In this document: positions 1 to 10,769 of the stretch, one piece after another
Numbering within the stretch: position 1 is the stretch's first letter
Layout: the number at the start of each line of letters is the position of its first letter
Assembly (NCBI RefSeq): GCF_000090795.2
Contig: NW_003546323.1
Location: forward strand, 262,073 to 294,478
Direction of reading: 5' to 3'
Length of the DNA stretch: 32,406 nucleotides
Source: Amphimedon queenslandica
Taxonomy: Eukaryota > Porifera > Demospongiae > Haplosclerida > Niphatidae
Program-made: the position numbers and the translations under genes
Notes under the pieces: generated by a model
What the model saw: only the letters and a program-made list of their open reading frames with translations
Database searches by the model: none
Told to the model about the DNA's origin: nothing

Positions 1-36
1 CTCCCTCCCTCCCTCCCTCCCTCCCTCCCTCCCTCC

Positions 37-81
<45 letters not shown>

Positions 82-83
82 AG
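1..83. repeat. CTCC/CT microsatellite at an intron end
   Basis: A CTCC-rich tract grades into a pure CT tract and ends in TTTCAG at 78-83. It is the polypyrimidine tract and 3' splice site of an intron whose start lies left of the window. Confidence 0.9.
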
Positions 84-2032
84 TCCCTTTTTCAAAAGAG
101 CAAGAATTGCCGGGAGAGGGTCAACAGTTGCCGTGACGACGCTGACAGGCTCCGTAAAGAGATCCAAGAGAGAAAGGGACAACATAAAAGTAGAAAAGCT
201 GAACAGGAAGCATTATCCAGAGGTAGTGATTCATTAATAATAATAATAATTATTATTGTTATTATTATTATTAGAAATTAGCGAGTTGTATCAGAAACGA
301 AAGAAGCTAAACGAGGACTTTCGTCAGAAGCAAAACGAGTACTTGGCACAAATGAAAGCTTACAGCGAAGAAGAGGGCGGAGCTAAGAGAGGAGGAGGAG
401 GAGGAAAGGGAGGAGCCAGTAACAATGAGAAGACAATGGTGGAACGTGACTATCATAAGCAAATCAAACAGTAAGAGAGAGACTAAGTATTATGTTATAC
501 AGTTTTTATTTATTTATTTATTATTTATTTAGTTCAACAAGGGTTGAGGTAACCAGAAGAGATGAGGAAGTATCAATATGTCTGACACTCATAAACTATC
601 TGACCAGACTAAGCACCACCACCAACAGGGCTACCTCTCCCTCGCTCCTGAGGACTCACCAAACCCACGCTCCATCAGCTTCTCCTGACGGTGAGTTTAT
701 TAAGAACACTTGGAAAACTGAGCAAAATTGAAGAACCAGCATAATAAAGAATTTTCGCCATTTTTACAGAATTTTCATTAAAAATTTTGTTCTACAAACA
801 TTCTTCACTACATGTACATGTATTTTATTACCGGCTCTTTCTTTTTCTCCCTCTCTCCCTCTCTCTCTCTCCAGAGCTCCGTAAAGTGTTGAGTCCTCCA
901 TTAAGGGTGAGTGAAGGTGATGATGTTGTTGTAATTCACAGGAAGAGAGGAGAAGATGAAGAGGAATGGATACCAGCTGGTAGCAGGGACAGGAACAGCA
1001 GAAGGAAGGCAAGGAGAAGGAAGAGTTTCTCTGGACAAAAAGTATCATCAGCAGCAGCAGCTGACATTAATCAAATTCTTTTTTCTCTTTTTTGCAGACA
1101 TTTTCAAAGTCCCTGCAGCACAATGCCACCATATTTGAGCAGTTCAACAGGTTGGGGCTGCAACCGCCTATAACTCCAGCTGATATTAATAAAGTCTCTG
1201 ATCAATTAAGAGGTTTACTGGTAAGTTATTAGTAATGACATGTACTTAAGCTGTGTAGAAAGTTTGAGTCAATTTCAATAAAAAATTTTTAAGTTATGGC
1301 TACACGTATTAAAAAAACAAGCTGATTTTTGAAAAATACCCAAGGCTATAGCCCATGGTTTTTTCCAAAAAATGGCTCCGAAATCACCCCCAATTTTTAT
1401 TATATTTTCTGATACATATTGATGTCCTTATGCTATGTAGAAAGTTTGAGTCGATTTCAATAAGAAATTTTTGAGTTATGGCCATTTTAAAAAATGGACC
1501 AATTTTTGAAAAATACCCAAGGCTATAGCCCATGGTTTTTTCCAAAAAATGGGTCCAAAATCACCCCAAATTTTTATTACATTTTCTGATACATATTGAT
1601 GTCCTTATGCTATGTAGAAAGTTTGAGGTGATTCCAATAAGAAATTTTTGAGTTATGGCCATTTTAAAAACGGACCAATTTTTGAAAAATACCCAAGGCT
1701 ATAGCCCATGGTTTTTTCCAAAAAATGGCTTCAAAATCACCCCAAATTTTTTATAACATTTTTAATGATTTTTTTTGGTACACATTAATTTATTTTATTA
1801 TTATTAGATCAAGTACGAAGCTGGTAAAGAGGCGGAGTCAGAAGCAGGTGATTCTGGAATCATGAGTAGCACTGGAATCAGCGAAATCAGTGATTTTACT
1901 CACATGAATGATATTAGTCTCACTAGTGGTGAAGTCACACCCAACAGGCCACAACCCCACTCTCCGTCACCTCCTCTTCTCCAAAATGAATCTGGTCCTT
2001 TAGACAGGTCATGTGACACCATCGTCAACTGA
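84..2032 (+). CDS. Coiled-coil protein, possibly Bfr1-like (5' end missing)
   Basis: This is the 3' part of a gene, at least 335 residues. Proposed exons are 84-222, 275-470, 533-690, 875-1041, 1098-1220 and 1808-2032; all phases agree and the last exon ends in TGA. The first two exons encode a highly charged coiled coil (KEIQERKGQHKSRK, then LYQKRKKLNEDFRQKQNEYL). A Gly/Lys-rich linker follows, then a conserved-looking stretch with EEVSICLTLINYL, then an Arg/Lys-rich block (RRKARRRKS). Next comes a compact segment (SKSLQHNATIFEQFNRLGL with PP shortly after) and a Ser/Pro-rich acidic tail. The order of a Lys/Glu coiled coil, an 'EE..C..LI.YL' block, a basic block and a short '..L.PP' segment resembles fungal Bfr1 (nuclear segregation protein) relatives. 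That match is from memory and weak; function is not assigned. The gene converges on the LisH-WD40 gene. Confidence 0.7.
1250..1790 (+). repeat. Three tandem 177-bp units of the CTATAG-hairpin repeat family
   Basis: The intron 1221-1807 holds three units. Each contains GTAGAAAGTTTGAG and the palindrome GGCTATAGCC. The palindromes sit at 1344-1353, 1521-1530 and 1698-1707, exactly 177 bp apart. The units share the stretch TTTCTGATACATAT and the GTAGAAAGTTTGAG block with the 186-bp units found in other introns, so this looks like a subfamily of the same repeat. Confidence 0.85.
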
Positions 2033-2147
2033 TAGCCACACCCAGTCATTAATTGACAGTTATAGGTACAATAAGTTTTTGTTGCTACATGTTATTAATA
2101 ATGATTGAATATTTAACCATTTGTATACCATTCATGAAGTATTGTAT

Positions 2148-2192
2148 CAATATTATTATTATATCATTATGATGATTATTATTATTATTATA

Positions 2193-2243
<51 letters not shown>
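2148..2243. repeat. ATT trinucleotide microsatellite
   Basis: An ATT/TTA-rich tract in the short spacer between the two convergent genes (2033-2247). Nothing else is visible in that spacer. Confidence 0.85.
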
Positions 2244-2247
2244 TCTC

Positions 2248-4390
2248 TTATTCTTCCATTTTTCTTTTATTTATCCATAACTTAACTGCCCCATCGAAAC
2301 CGCACGACACAAGCAAGTCCAACTCATTGCAATAATGGAGGTCCCTCTACGAGAGAGAGAGAGGGAGGGAGGGAGAGAGAGGGAGAGGGAGGGAGAGAAA
2401 GGGAGAGGGAGGGAGAGAGAGAGGGTTTAGGATACATGTCATCAAGAGTACATGATGCCATGTACAGTTAGACGAACCACTATTCCTTCATGGCCGGTTA
2501 ATTTTGAGACGATCCTTTGACTCCGTAACTCCCAAACTACAATACTCTTATCTTGAGACGTCTATTAATAATTATTTAATTACTCCCGGCCCCTCCCCTT
2601 ACCCCATACACATATTGTCCGTTAGGATGCCAGCAGTGTCTTGGTTGACTGAACTCATCATTAGTGGCCCCATAAAGATTAGTCACTAGTTTACCACTCA
2701 ACCAGTCGTAGAGTATTAGTCTATCCTTATCTAACGAGAAGACATGGAGACTCAATTCAGTAGCTCAAACATTGATAGAGAATCAATAGCTGGTAATTGT
2801 CAGTTCTGTGTATGAATTGACACTATAGATCAGTCATTTTTACACAAATAATTACCAGCTGGTCCTGGTAAATCTATCCATTATTATTCCGCCAATATTA
2901 CTAGTAGTATCATTAGTATAGTGTATATTTACCAGTTGATATCAGTAGGTGTCTTTCACTCGGGCTGAATGAAATGTGCATTGGATTGAAACTGACATAA
3001 TCATCTCCTACAGCATTCATGTTGATCAGTCGAACCTAGAGAGGGAGAGGGGAGAGAGAGCTATCATCAAATACTACATCTAAGGACATACTTCTACAGG
3101 ATCATCCAGTGTCATATCGATGATGTGAAGGAGATTATCATTTCTAATTCCAACAACAAACACGTCAGACAACTAACAGTAAAAATGAATTAAGAAGAAC
3201 TTGTTTTGTCATTACTTTAGATACAGCTACAGCTTCTACAGGATCTTTGAACTGGAACACTTTCTTTTTGTGATACAAGTCACCCTGAAGACTAAAGAGG
3301 CTCGCCAGTAGAGATAAGTATTAGCTTCATTTTACTTACTTATAAAGGCAGGCTGTCTTGTCATAAGAAGCAGTGATAAAGTATTGACCAGTTCTAGACC
3401 ACAGGGCCCGTACAACATATCTACAATAATAATTATTAGCTAAAACTTTTAATTTTAAAATTTGAATACTTTGTGTGATCAGTAAATGATTGAACCATGA
3501 CCCCACCCTCTTGTTCCTCCTCCTCCTCCTCTTTCTTGAACAGGTTCAATATAAAAGCAGTCCGGTCCATGCTACCACACAAGACAAGGTTTCTTTTCGT
3601 TGGATGAAAGTCGATGCAAAGAACAGCACCTTTGCAAACCTTGTGAGTCTGAGAAACAACCGAACGAGGAGGTGTGGTCAAAGAGAGGGGCAGAGGGATA
3701 CTGGTCGATACTAGCATAGCCTTTGAACCCCCAACAGCTAACGCTATCAATTGATAAATGAAATAAAATAATTATATTCTCTCTCTCTTTCCCTCCCTCC
3801 CTCTCTCTTTCCTCTACCTCTCTCCCCCCTCTCTCTCTTTCTTTCTTTCTTTCTCTTCTCTCTGTTCCTATTGTCAAGTGTTTGTGCGTGAACATTCCCT
3901 CCCATTCTATACCTCCAGTTTCTATTAGTCGAACTACAAGGACATTGTGACCTTCTGTTAGATAGTCCAAGGAACTCCACAACAGACCAGCATAAGAACC
4001 ATCACCATCCTCAAACTAAAAGCAAATAATAATAATAATTATTATTATTATTATTATACCAGGTGGTCTACGGAGAGTGATTTCTCAGTTTCCATTCTTC
4101 TTTTATGAGCAAAATCATCTGAAGATTACTCGTTATAAATATTTTGATTCATCTCCTGGCTTCATTACCTAATATCTCTTGCAATTGACCTGTTTTAAGT
4201 ACAAGTTGATGTCCTTCCTTCTCTTTAAAATGTCTGCCACTGAACAGGACGGGTAATAGCACGGGGACAAAGGTACAAGGGCTGTATTAGTATATCCTTA
4301 CCTTTCCTTTTCAAGGCTCTTCAGTGTCTCCGTGAACCCTCTCTCCCTCAAATATCCCTCCAGCAACAGGAAGACCTCTTCCTCGTCCAT
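2248..4390 (-). CDS. LisH and WD40 repeat protein
   Basis: About twelve exons read from ATG at 4388-4390 to TAA at 2248-2250, giving roughly 440 residues. The N-terminus (MDEEEVFLLLEGYLRERGF, then TLKSLEKES) has the LisH dimerisation pattern. The rest is a WD40 propeller. Blades end in motifs such as CGSMDRTAFIL, ITASYDKTACLY, TSQDKSIVVWEL and VSCGFDGAVKLW, and the last blade opens with LTGHEGIV. An acidic KKEEEEEEQE loop lies in one blade. LisH followed by WD40 is the layout of LIS1 and of several adaptor or ubiquitin-ligase proteins. I cannot say which orthologue this is, so the role is inferred only as a scaffold. One internal donor (ATAGTG|gttcgt, near 2472) is weak but restores a continuous GHEGIVRDLHY blade. 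The gene starts 110 bp from RBBP8 on the other strand. Confidence 0.85.
2345..2426. repeat. GA microsatellite in the last intron of the LisH-WD40 gene
   Basis: A GAGA/GGGA tract on the + strand. On the coding (-) strand it reads as a CT tract running up to the acceptor of the final exon. Confidence 0.85.
3778..3862. repeat. CT/CTTT microsatellite in a LisH-WD40 intron
   Basis: CT, CCCT and CTTT repeats on the + strand, lying inside the intron between the exons that encode RLIETG and ALAVGG. Confidence 0.85.
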
Positions 4391-4500
4391 TTTATAACAG
4401 ACAAGCTTTTGCAACTGGAGGCGGGGCTCGTTATTACACTCCACGTGAAAACACGTGGACAAGCTATTCAATGTAAGCCACGCCCATTAATTATTTATTA
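4391..4500. promoter_or_regulatory. Bidirectional promoter spacer with an inverted CACGTG pair
   Basis: Only 110 bp separate the start codons of the LisH-WD40 gene (-) and RBBP8 (+). The spacer holds CCACGTG-AAAA-CACGTGG at 4441-4458, two E-box cores (4442-4447 and 4452-4457) as an inverted repeat with a 4-nt loop. It also has GGCGGGGC near 4422 and CCACGCCC near 4479, which are GC-box-like. E-box cores are bound by bHLH factors such as USF and MYC/MAX. That this element drives both genes is inferred. Confidence 0.55.
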
Positions 4501-6537
4501 ATGGAGGAAGCCAGTTTCGAGAGTCTTTTAAGCAAAGTTCTTGAGAAGTACAGAGTGGAGTTGAGTCGTAAGGGATAAGAAGAGAGACCCTGTTGTTACA
4601 TTTATACTGTCCTTCTCTTGAAAAGGTCGTCAGAATCAGTTGGAAGATTCTTTAAAGAGTCACCATGAGGAGATAGAGGTTTATAGGAAAAGAGAGAGAC
4701 AGTACATAGCCACCATTGGAAAGTAAAGAATGCATTAGTGCTTTGGGTTCCGTTAGATGGTTTTATATATTTTTAGACTCAAAAATAAACTGCTACTGAA
4801 ATCAGACGAAACCAAACAACTAAGGGACTTACTGACACTGTAAGAGGAGTGGCTTTATTATTATTATTATTATTATTATTTTAGGCATAATGTTGTCATT
4901 CCGCCACTTAATGAGCTCATTAATATTCATAGCAACAGGTCACATGATGATTCATCCTCCACTGCAGCAGAGACTAGTGTTCTACCTGAAGCCACACCCA
5001 CTGTCACACCCACCAATAACATCACTTTACAATCTCTTGATCAAACCACAGGATCATCACCAACTGAAGCCACGCCCACAAGTCAAGATCCACCAAGTAA
5101 TCCATAACTTAAAATATTGGCAAATTCATAGTCATTATTAATATAGCAGCTACAGAGGGTTAAAATTAGTATTTCTTCTCATACAATAGGCAGTGCGACT
5201 CCTCCTGTGTCTGTCTCACCATCAAATGGTTCAACATCGAATACTGTATCATCTTCACAAGGTAAGAGGTCTCTTCGTCTCTCAAGATCAAAGAAGAGGT
5301 CGATATATCATGACACGACTGATGGAGCGTGGACCAAAGAGAAGGACAGCAGTGCACAAGAGAAGGAAATAAAGAACAGAACCAAACCAGCTGAGGGAGT
5401 GGACAGACCTGATGAAGTGATAGTGATAGATGATATAAATCCAGGGGGTGTGGTCTTATCAAAAGAGGGTGTGGTCACTAATACTGAACCTGATTCTCAA
5501 TCAGTGTCTTCGGACGATACAGTAATGTGTGAAAATAAGAGACTCAAAGAGATGAACGAAACCATTCCACTTTTCAATACTCGTTGCTATGACGATGAGG
5601 AAGAGGAGGAGTTATCATGTTACCATGACGATGGAGAAGAGTCTGTATGGTTACTGAACGAGAGGAAAGGGGAGGAGCTTAACAGGAGCATGTCGCCATC
5701 AGTACTGACCCAGGCCTTCCTCTCCGAAGAATACCCACTACCACACGAGACATACAGCATGTCACATGATTCCTCCGATAAGTCACATGATCCCAGTAAC
5801 AGTGAGTCACTTGGAGGAGCTGTTGTCTCGTCGGACGGTAAAAAGAGAAAGAAAAGGAGAAATAGGAGGAGAAAGGGTGTGGCTATGAGACTCTCATCTT
5901 TGCAAACCACGCTGACTCAGCACATTCCTACCAACAATGAAACTGGAGGGAAATCCCCTCACGTCATTCCGCCCACACCTTTTATTAAAGCATCACTGCT
6001 CCACCCCTCCAGTAGGAGTGCCTGGAAGACTGACCTGATAACTAGTAAGGTTTCTCCTTCTCTTAAAAGAACGGACGATGATAATAATAATAATAACGAA
6101 AAGGCTCTTGCTGCTAGAGCTGGTCTCCCGACGTATAAATGTGTTGTTAATTTGAGGAAGAAAAGTGACCGAGAGAAACTAAGTGCTAAGTCGTGTCCTG
6201 AATGTGAAAGGGTCAGTATTTTAGTGTCATTTCAATAGTTATGGTCTGTGTAGCATTAGCACCTCTGATTTCTATTAATATTTCTTATCGACTTTGAGCA
6301 TTCATTATGTTAGTTTTATGATCCAGTTTTTGTTTCATTCTCTAGTGGTATAAGAACAACAATGACCTGTACGATAATTCAAGTGACCAGTTACAAAAGA
6401 CTTGTAGACACAGACACTTGTACTTACCTCCAGAGTCAGACCCAACCATTTGGAATATAGAGTTTCCCGACACTGCTAAAGTGACTGAGAGTGCCCTTGA
6501 AGATGATGAAACTGAATGTATCAATGATCCTACATAA
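4501..6537 (+). CDS. RBBP8: CtIP/Sae2-family DNA end-resection factor
   Basis: Six exons (4501-4567, 4626-4722, 4777-4839, 4885-5096, 5190-6211, 6346-6537) give 550 residues with consistent phases. Residues about 1-75 form a charged coiled coil, as in the CtIP oligomerisation region. The middle is low-complexity: acidic runs (DDEEEEE), a basic block (KKRKKRRNRRRKG) and Ser/Thr-rich stretches. The C-terminus carries the diagnostic CtIP/Sae2 domain: YKCVV near 438, CPECE before the last splice, then CRHRHLYLPP and IWNIEFPDT. In animals this domain stimulates MRE11-RAD50-NBS1 to open double-strand breaks for homologous recombination. The protein is shorter than human CtIP (897 residues). The human N-terminal CxxC zinc site is not apparent, and the usual C-terminal CDK (TP) and ATM/ATR (TQ) sites are altered. 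Confidence 0.87.
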
Positions 6538-7029
6538 TCAATGATTTTAATATTTTTAATATAATGTACAGTACATGTACAGTATTATATGTATGTATGT
6601 TAATTTTTATATCTTATTTGAAAATTTTTTGAAAAATATCTACAAGTTTAATGTAGTTCATGGCCAGCTGTTCAGAAATGTTGAGTATAAATATTATTGC
6701 ATTTAAAAATGAATTTAATCATTAATTAATTAATGTTAATTAATTTCCTGTTCTTGTTCACACCTCAAGGTGTTAACAAGGTGTCAAAAACAACTTGTAA
6801 TTTTTTTCAAAATTTGCATCTTTAAATGTTCATGACTTCAGAATTTGAACTTGGAAACAGCTCAAACTTTCTACATAGCATAAGGCATTGATGTGAAATT
6901 GGAAGTGATTTAAAGAGTTAATTTTTGGTATTTTAAAAAAGTGTACAAACATGTAAAAATACATTACATAAATGAACTGATAGAGTTAGTTCAATAAACT
7001 AATATTAATAATGGGTTAGTCGTCTTTAG
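6538..7029. other. Convergent 3' spacer between RBBP8 and PYCR with repeat fragments
   Basis: No gene is visible. The spacer holds ATTA/TTAA-rich sequence and a fragment at about 6746-6805 (TTCACACCTCAAGGTGTTAA) that recurs at about 29327-29392. A reverse-oriented piece of the CTATAG repeat family lies at about 6838-6930 (AGCTCAAACTTTCTACATAG), without its hairpin core. Confidence 0.7.
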
Positions 7030-7290
7030 CTATGACGGAGGTCTCAGTTCTTTAGCTCTCTCTGTCCCTCTCTGTACTGCCCCCATCACCCCTCCTCTCA
7101 CTCCAGCGTCCTCCATCACTTTCAGTCCGTGAATGGTTGTACCACCCGGGGAAGCAACTGACGTCCTTATCTGTAGATCATGTGACAACAGATCATGTGA
7201 CAGGAGGAGGTGTGGCTTACTTCGTGTGGTTTCATTCCTCTTTCAATTACAATCTTAGCAGTACTCTAATAAAATAAAATCAATTTTACC

Positions 7291-7325
<35 letters not shown>

Positions 7326-9138
7326 CCCCTCTCTCTCTCTCCCTCTCCCTCCCTCTCTTTACCATCATTGTATATGCTGCTATTTTGTCGGCCATTCCTC
7401 GAGGAATACCAACCAGCACTCCTCCATCAGCCAACGCCTCCATTACTAATCCCATCTGTAATAAATAAATAATAATATCATTATTTCATAGTGTTCTTAC
7501 AAAAGCAACTCCGCTGCCAGTAAATGCAGTGAATCCGTCGATGTACTGCTCTGGAACGTCTTGAGTGAAACCGACAGAATTAAATATATCAAGAAATAAC
7601 TTGTTGTCATTTTCAGTGCTAAAGTGACCACTTGTATATACTGTCACACCAGCTCTGACTGGAAAATAAAATAAAATAAAAAATTAATTAATTAATAATT
7701 GCTACCAGAAGATGCAACAGTTGGAAGGCAACGAATTACAGGAAGATGACCCAACATGTCTGCCCTACCCATCTTCCAAGATATCTCTGTCTAGAAAGAG
7801 AGGGGGGGAGAAAGAGAGGAGACAGAGGTCATAGACAATAATATACTGACCTTTTCTTCAATCTGTTTTATGGTAATAGAGGTTGCCACGGAAACAATGA
7901 GCGGCCTGAGGTTCCTAGGCAACGGGGCCCCTCCCACCAGTAATTGATTCTCGTCAATGTCCTGATATATCTTCCTTAGTTCTTCAAGGACTGGCAATAC
8001 TTGATGAGGTTTCACTGACAGAACAATCACATCACAAGAAAGAACTATGTCCTTATTATTAGTTGTCACGGCAACGCCTAGAGTCTAAATATGGGTGTGG
8101 TTATTAATGCCTAAAGCTCCACCTACTTACCTGCATCTTCTTATAGTTTTCGCCATTGGTAGCAAATGAGGCGTGAATCTTGAACCTTTTCTGTTTATCA
8201 TCTGAAAATTAATAATACTGAAAACCTGGCCATGGGCCAAAAATGAAAAAGTAAGAATCCTCCATTTTTAAATAATTTTTCTGATACATATACATGTTTT
8301 TATGTTTTATAGAAAGTTTGAGCTGATTCTGATCAAGTTTGGATTTTTTTACGAATTTTTAAAGTTGCTCCAAAATCGGGCCAAAGTCCCTGTACTATAG
8401 TACAGGGGCTTTGGCTAAATTTCATCAAAAATGAAAAGTAGAGAATTCTCCATTTTTATTACATTTTCTGATACATATACATGTACTTGTGTTGCGTAGA
8501 AAGTTTGAGCTGATTCCAATCAAGTTTGGATTTTTTATGAATTTTTTAATTTGCTTCAAAATCGGGCCAAAGTCCCTGTACTATAGTACAGTGACTTTGG
8601 CCAAATTTTGCCAAAAATGAAAAGTAGAGAATTCTCCATTTTTATTACATTTTCTCATACATATACATGTACTTATGTTGGGTAGAAAGTTTGAGCTGAT
8701 TCTGATCAAGTTTGGATTTTTTACAAATTTTTAAAGTTGCTCCAAAATCGGGCCAAAGTCCCTGTACTATAGTACAGGGGCTTTGGCTAAATTTCATCAA
8801 AAATGAAAAGTAGAGAATTCTCCATTTTTATTACATTTTCTCATACATATACATGTACTTATGTTGCGTAAAAAGTTCAAGCTCATTCCGATCAAGTTTG
8901 GATTTTTTTTACATATTTTAAAAGTTGCTCTGAAATACTCCTAGACTAGAGTATGTGAGGATTTTAAATTGCTCAAATTTAATTCAATTTCAGTGCTAGT
9001 TCTACCTGCTTGTAAGAGTCCCTCTGTAATTGCTCGAGCCAGGTTTCCTCCTCCAATAAATCCAACGTGTGTCGCTCCTTCTCCTCCAGAGGCCATCTTG
9101 AATCTCTTACTAGAAGGACCTGCACCAGATTCCACCAT
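7030..9138 (-). CDS. PYCR: Pyrroline-5-carboxylate reductase
   Basis: Eight exons give about 320 residues, from ATG at 9138 to TAG at 7030-7032. The enzyme reduces pyrroline-5-carboxylate to proline with NAD(P)H. Visible evidence is the N-terminal Rossmann glycine motif VGFIGGGNLARAI near residue 24, the SVKPHQVLPVLEEL segment, TGSGVAF, and the family signature in the last exon (SVASPGGTTIHGLKVMEDAG, followed by GVRGGVMGAV). The length agrees with animal PYCR proteins. The first 14 residues before MASGGEG may be a leader, and an internal start at that Met is possible. The first long intron (about 8205-9005) is filled by tandem repeats. Which vertebrate PYCR it matches best cannot be decided here. 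Confidence 0.95.
7288..7362. repeat. CT microsatellite beside a PYCR donor site
   Basis: A CT tract on the + strand. On the coding strand it is a GA tract starting directly after the donor of the exon that ends in AAYTMM. Confidence 0.85.
8215..8955 (+). repeat. About four tandem 186-bp units of the CTATAG-hairpin repeat
   Basis: These lie inside the first intron of PYCR. Each unit has GTAGAAAGTTTGAGCTGATT, then a hairpin core, then AGTAGAGAATTCTCC. The cores at 8388-8407 and 8760-8779 are the perfect 20-bp palindrome CCCTGTACTATAGTACAGGG. The one centred at 8583 has one changed arm base. Core spacing is 186 bp twice. The last unit is degenerate, but its core region (about 8935-8955) still has matching ATACTC/GAGTAT arms. 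Confidence 0.9.
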
Positions 9139-9570
9139 GCTGCTGTAAGTATGGGCGTGGTCAATTGGAACTGGATTGGATCATCCAGATCCAGGATCAT
9201 GGACGTACCACTTTGCATTAGTAACATTACACCAAGGTAGATCCATACTATTCTACACAAGGTAATATCTTTAGTATGCATTTATTTGTTTTTATAGTCT
9301 GTGTTTTGGTATGCTACTCTGTACTTCAGTAGCAAATGATACACTAACTACTGAGGATGAATTAACAGGCAAAGGTCAGGTATATGTATATGTAATTGTT
9401 CACAATTATTATTTTATTATCATTAGTTAAAGAAAGTCTCAGTGAGTTGGCAGTGTACATAAGACTATGTTGTAGATTTATAATAGCCAGCAGCATGCAG
9501 CAGCTATTAATGTAGTTTATCAGCTTTAATCGTGTTATGATGGAGCAGCAGGAGGAGGTAAACCAACCAC
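9139..9570. other. Intergenic region upstream of PYCR
   Basis: No coding region or repeat is supported here. It presumably contains the PYCR promoter and the 3' end of the glycosidase-like gene. No clear TATA box or polyadenylation arrangement was recognised. Confidence 0.5.
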
Positions 9571-10695
9571 TTAATTAGCCCAAAAGATTTTTCCTTTTCG
9601 TGTTTTAAGATCCCAAGTGACGTAAGTCCCTGATTCAAAGTGTCTTGTGACAGTATCGTTCTTCTCAGTTGCGGGACCGAGTGGTTTTCCTAGAGGTTTG
9701 CTAAAACTTTCATCCCAACCGCTGCAGCTGAGGAAAGCACCTTCTTCTAAAGCGAGTAGGAACATGGCAACTTCATCTTCAGAGCAAATTGAAGCAGTGC
9801 TAGTGCAGTCTCCATTAATCAAATCTCTGTTCATTACATAAGCATATTTATATGTACTGAGTGCTTCTTTGATGGCTCTTGCATTCTCCATTGGAGTTGT
9901 ACCTCTAGTATGAGCCCAGCCTGTTGTGTTGTAGAACACAACTGCATCTGGCCCAAATATTTTGTGAAGTTCATCCAGGACCATTGGTTTCCCATCGTTG
10001 TAGTTTTGAGCAGTTTCTTTTGAGATTATACCACAGGATATGTTCCAGGTATCCTTGCCAGTGCCCCATTCACAAATCTGCCAGAATGAGCCTGTTTCAT
10101 TCCACATTGCTCTTATGTTGGATTTATCATCAAAAATTCCATCAACAACTCCAGTCTCAACTAATTGCTTCACGAATCCAATCCACAAATCACGTCCAAC
10201 CTTTTGACCCAAGTCAAATACGTTAATCCCCGGCATGCCGTTATCATTCTTGAATGACACCAGCTTTCCATTGACATCAGTCACATCAGCATTAGCTTCT
10301 AGAAACTTCCCATGTAGCTCAAGAAAAGGAAAGTCGTACAGTGTATTGAGGTAGAAGACTGCAGCTATCTTTGGGTTGACTGCTTTAGCACGTTTGATTG
10401 TATTAAGTTGATAGTTCTCAGCACCGCAAGATGGCTGGCATGGAACAGGAGGTTTCTTTGTTAGGTTGGCATAGCATTCATACCAGCAAGGTCCCTCCCA
10501 TTTCTCAATGACTACTATTCTCATCTTTGCCAGCATTTCAATATTCTCCTGTGACCTTTCCTTGCAGTTGACTCCTCCAAAGTATCCAATGGGTATAGTA
10601 TCCAATGAAGTGTCTGGTGGAGTGATGGCACCAACTACTCCACAGATAGCAATGACCTGCAGGACTAACAGGACTAGGACAGTCTTGCTGCTCAT
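9571..10695 (-). CDS. Secreted glycoside-hydrolase-like TIM-barrel protein, intronless
   Basis: One uninterrupted exon of 374 residues. I start at the Met at 10695 because it opens a clear signal peptide (MSSKTVLVLLVLQVIAICGV) and a TATA-like ATTTATAAAA lies about 75 bp upstream; the frame stays open to 10806. Possible barrel strands and active-site segments include IPIGYFGGVNC, RIVVIEKWEG, KIAAVFYLNT, NVFDLG, VVDGIFDDKSN, AVVFYNTTGW and FLLALEEGAFLSC. The DGIFDD segment after a beta strand is typical of acidic catalytic residues in hypothetical glycosyl-hydrolase barrels (GHL-type families). There are several Cys (CWYEC, CQPSC) and N-glycosylation sequons. Substrate is unknown. The lack of introns contrasts with its neighbours; a retrocopy or horizontal origin is possible. 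Confidence 0.72.
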   Translation of the reverse strand: MSSKTVLVLLVLQVIAICGVVGAITPPDTSLDTIPIGYFGGVNCKERSQENIEMLAKMRIVVIEKWEGPCWYECYANLTKKPPVPCQPSCGAENYQLNTIKRAKAVNPKIAAVFYLNTLYDFPFLELHGKFLEANADVTDVNGKLVSFKNDNGMPGINVFDLGQKVGRDLWIGFVKQLVETGVVDGIFDDKSNIRAMWNETGSFWQICEWGTGKDTWNISCGIISKETAQNYNDGKPMVLDELHKIFGPDAVVFYNTTGWAHTRGTTPMENARAIKEALSTYKYAYVMNRDLINGDCTSTASICSEDEVAMFLLALEEGAFLSCSGWDESFSKPLGKPLGPATEKNDTVTRHFESGTYVTWDLKTRKGKIFWAN

Positions 10696-10769
10696 TTTGT
10701 TGTTTATTTTCACTGACAGGATAAAGAATGACCTCATCACATGATGAGAGACACTGCTATGAATAACTG

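Noticed and set aside
787..1173. Uninterrupted 128-codon reading through the coiled-coil gene exons
   Set aside because: The Ala/Ala/Ala and LFSLFC part is intron 1042-1097. Splicing AAA|GTATCA to CAG|ACATTT keeps frame and gives a better protein.
3572..3982. 136-codon - strand frame through a CT/GA tract
   Set aside because: It overlaps two real LisH-WD40 exons only in part and in a wrong frame. The Arg/Glu-rich stretch is translation of a microsatellite in the intron.
7255..7455. PYCR frame extended through a GA tract (RERERERG stretch)
   Set aside because: The coding part ends at the GT donor after AAYTMM; the rest is intron microsatellite.
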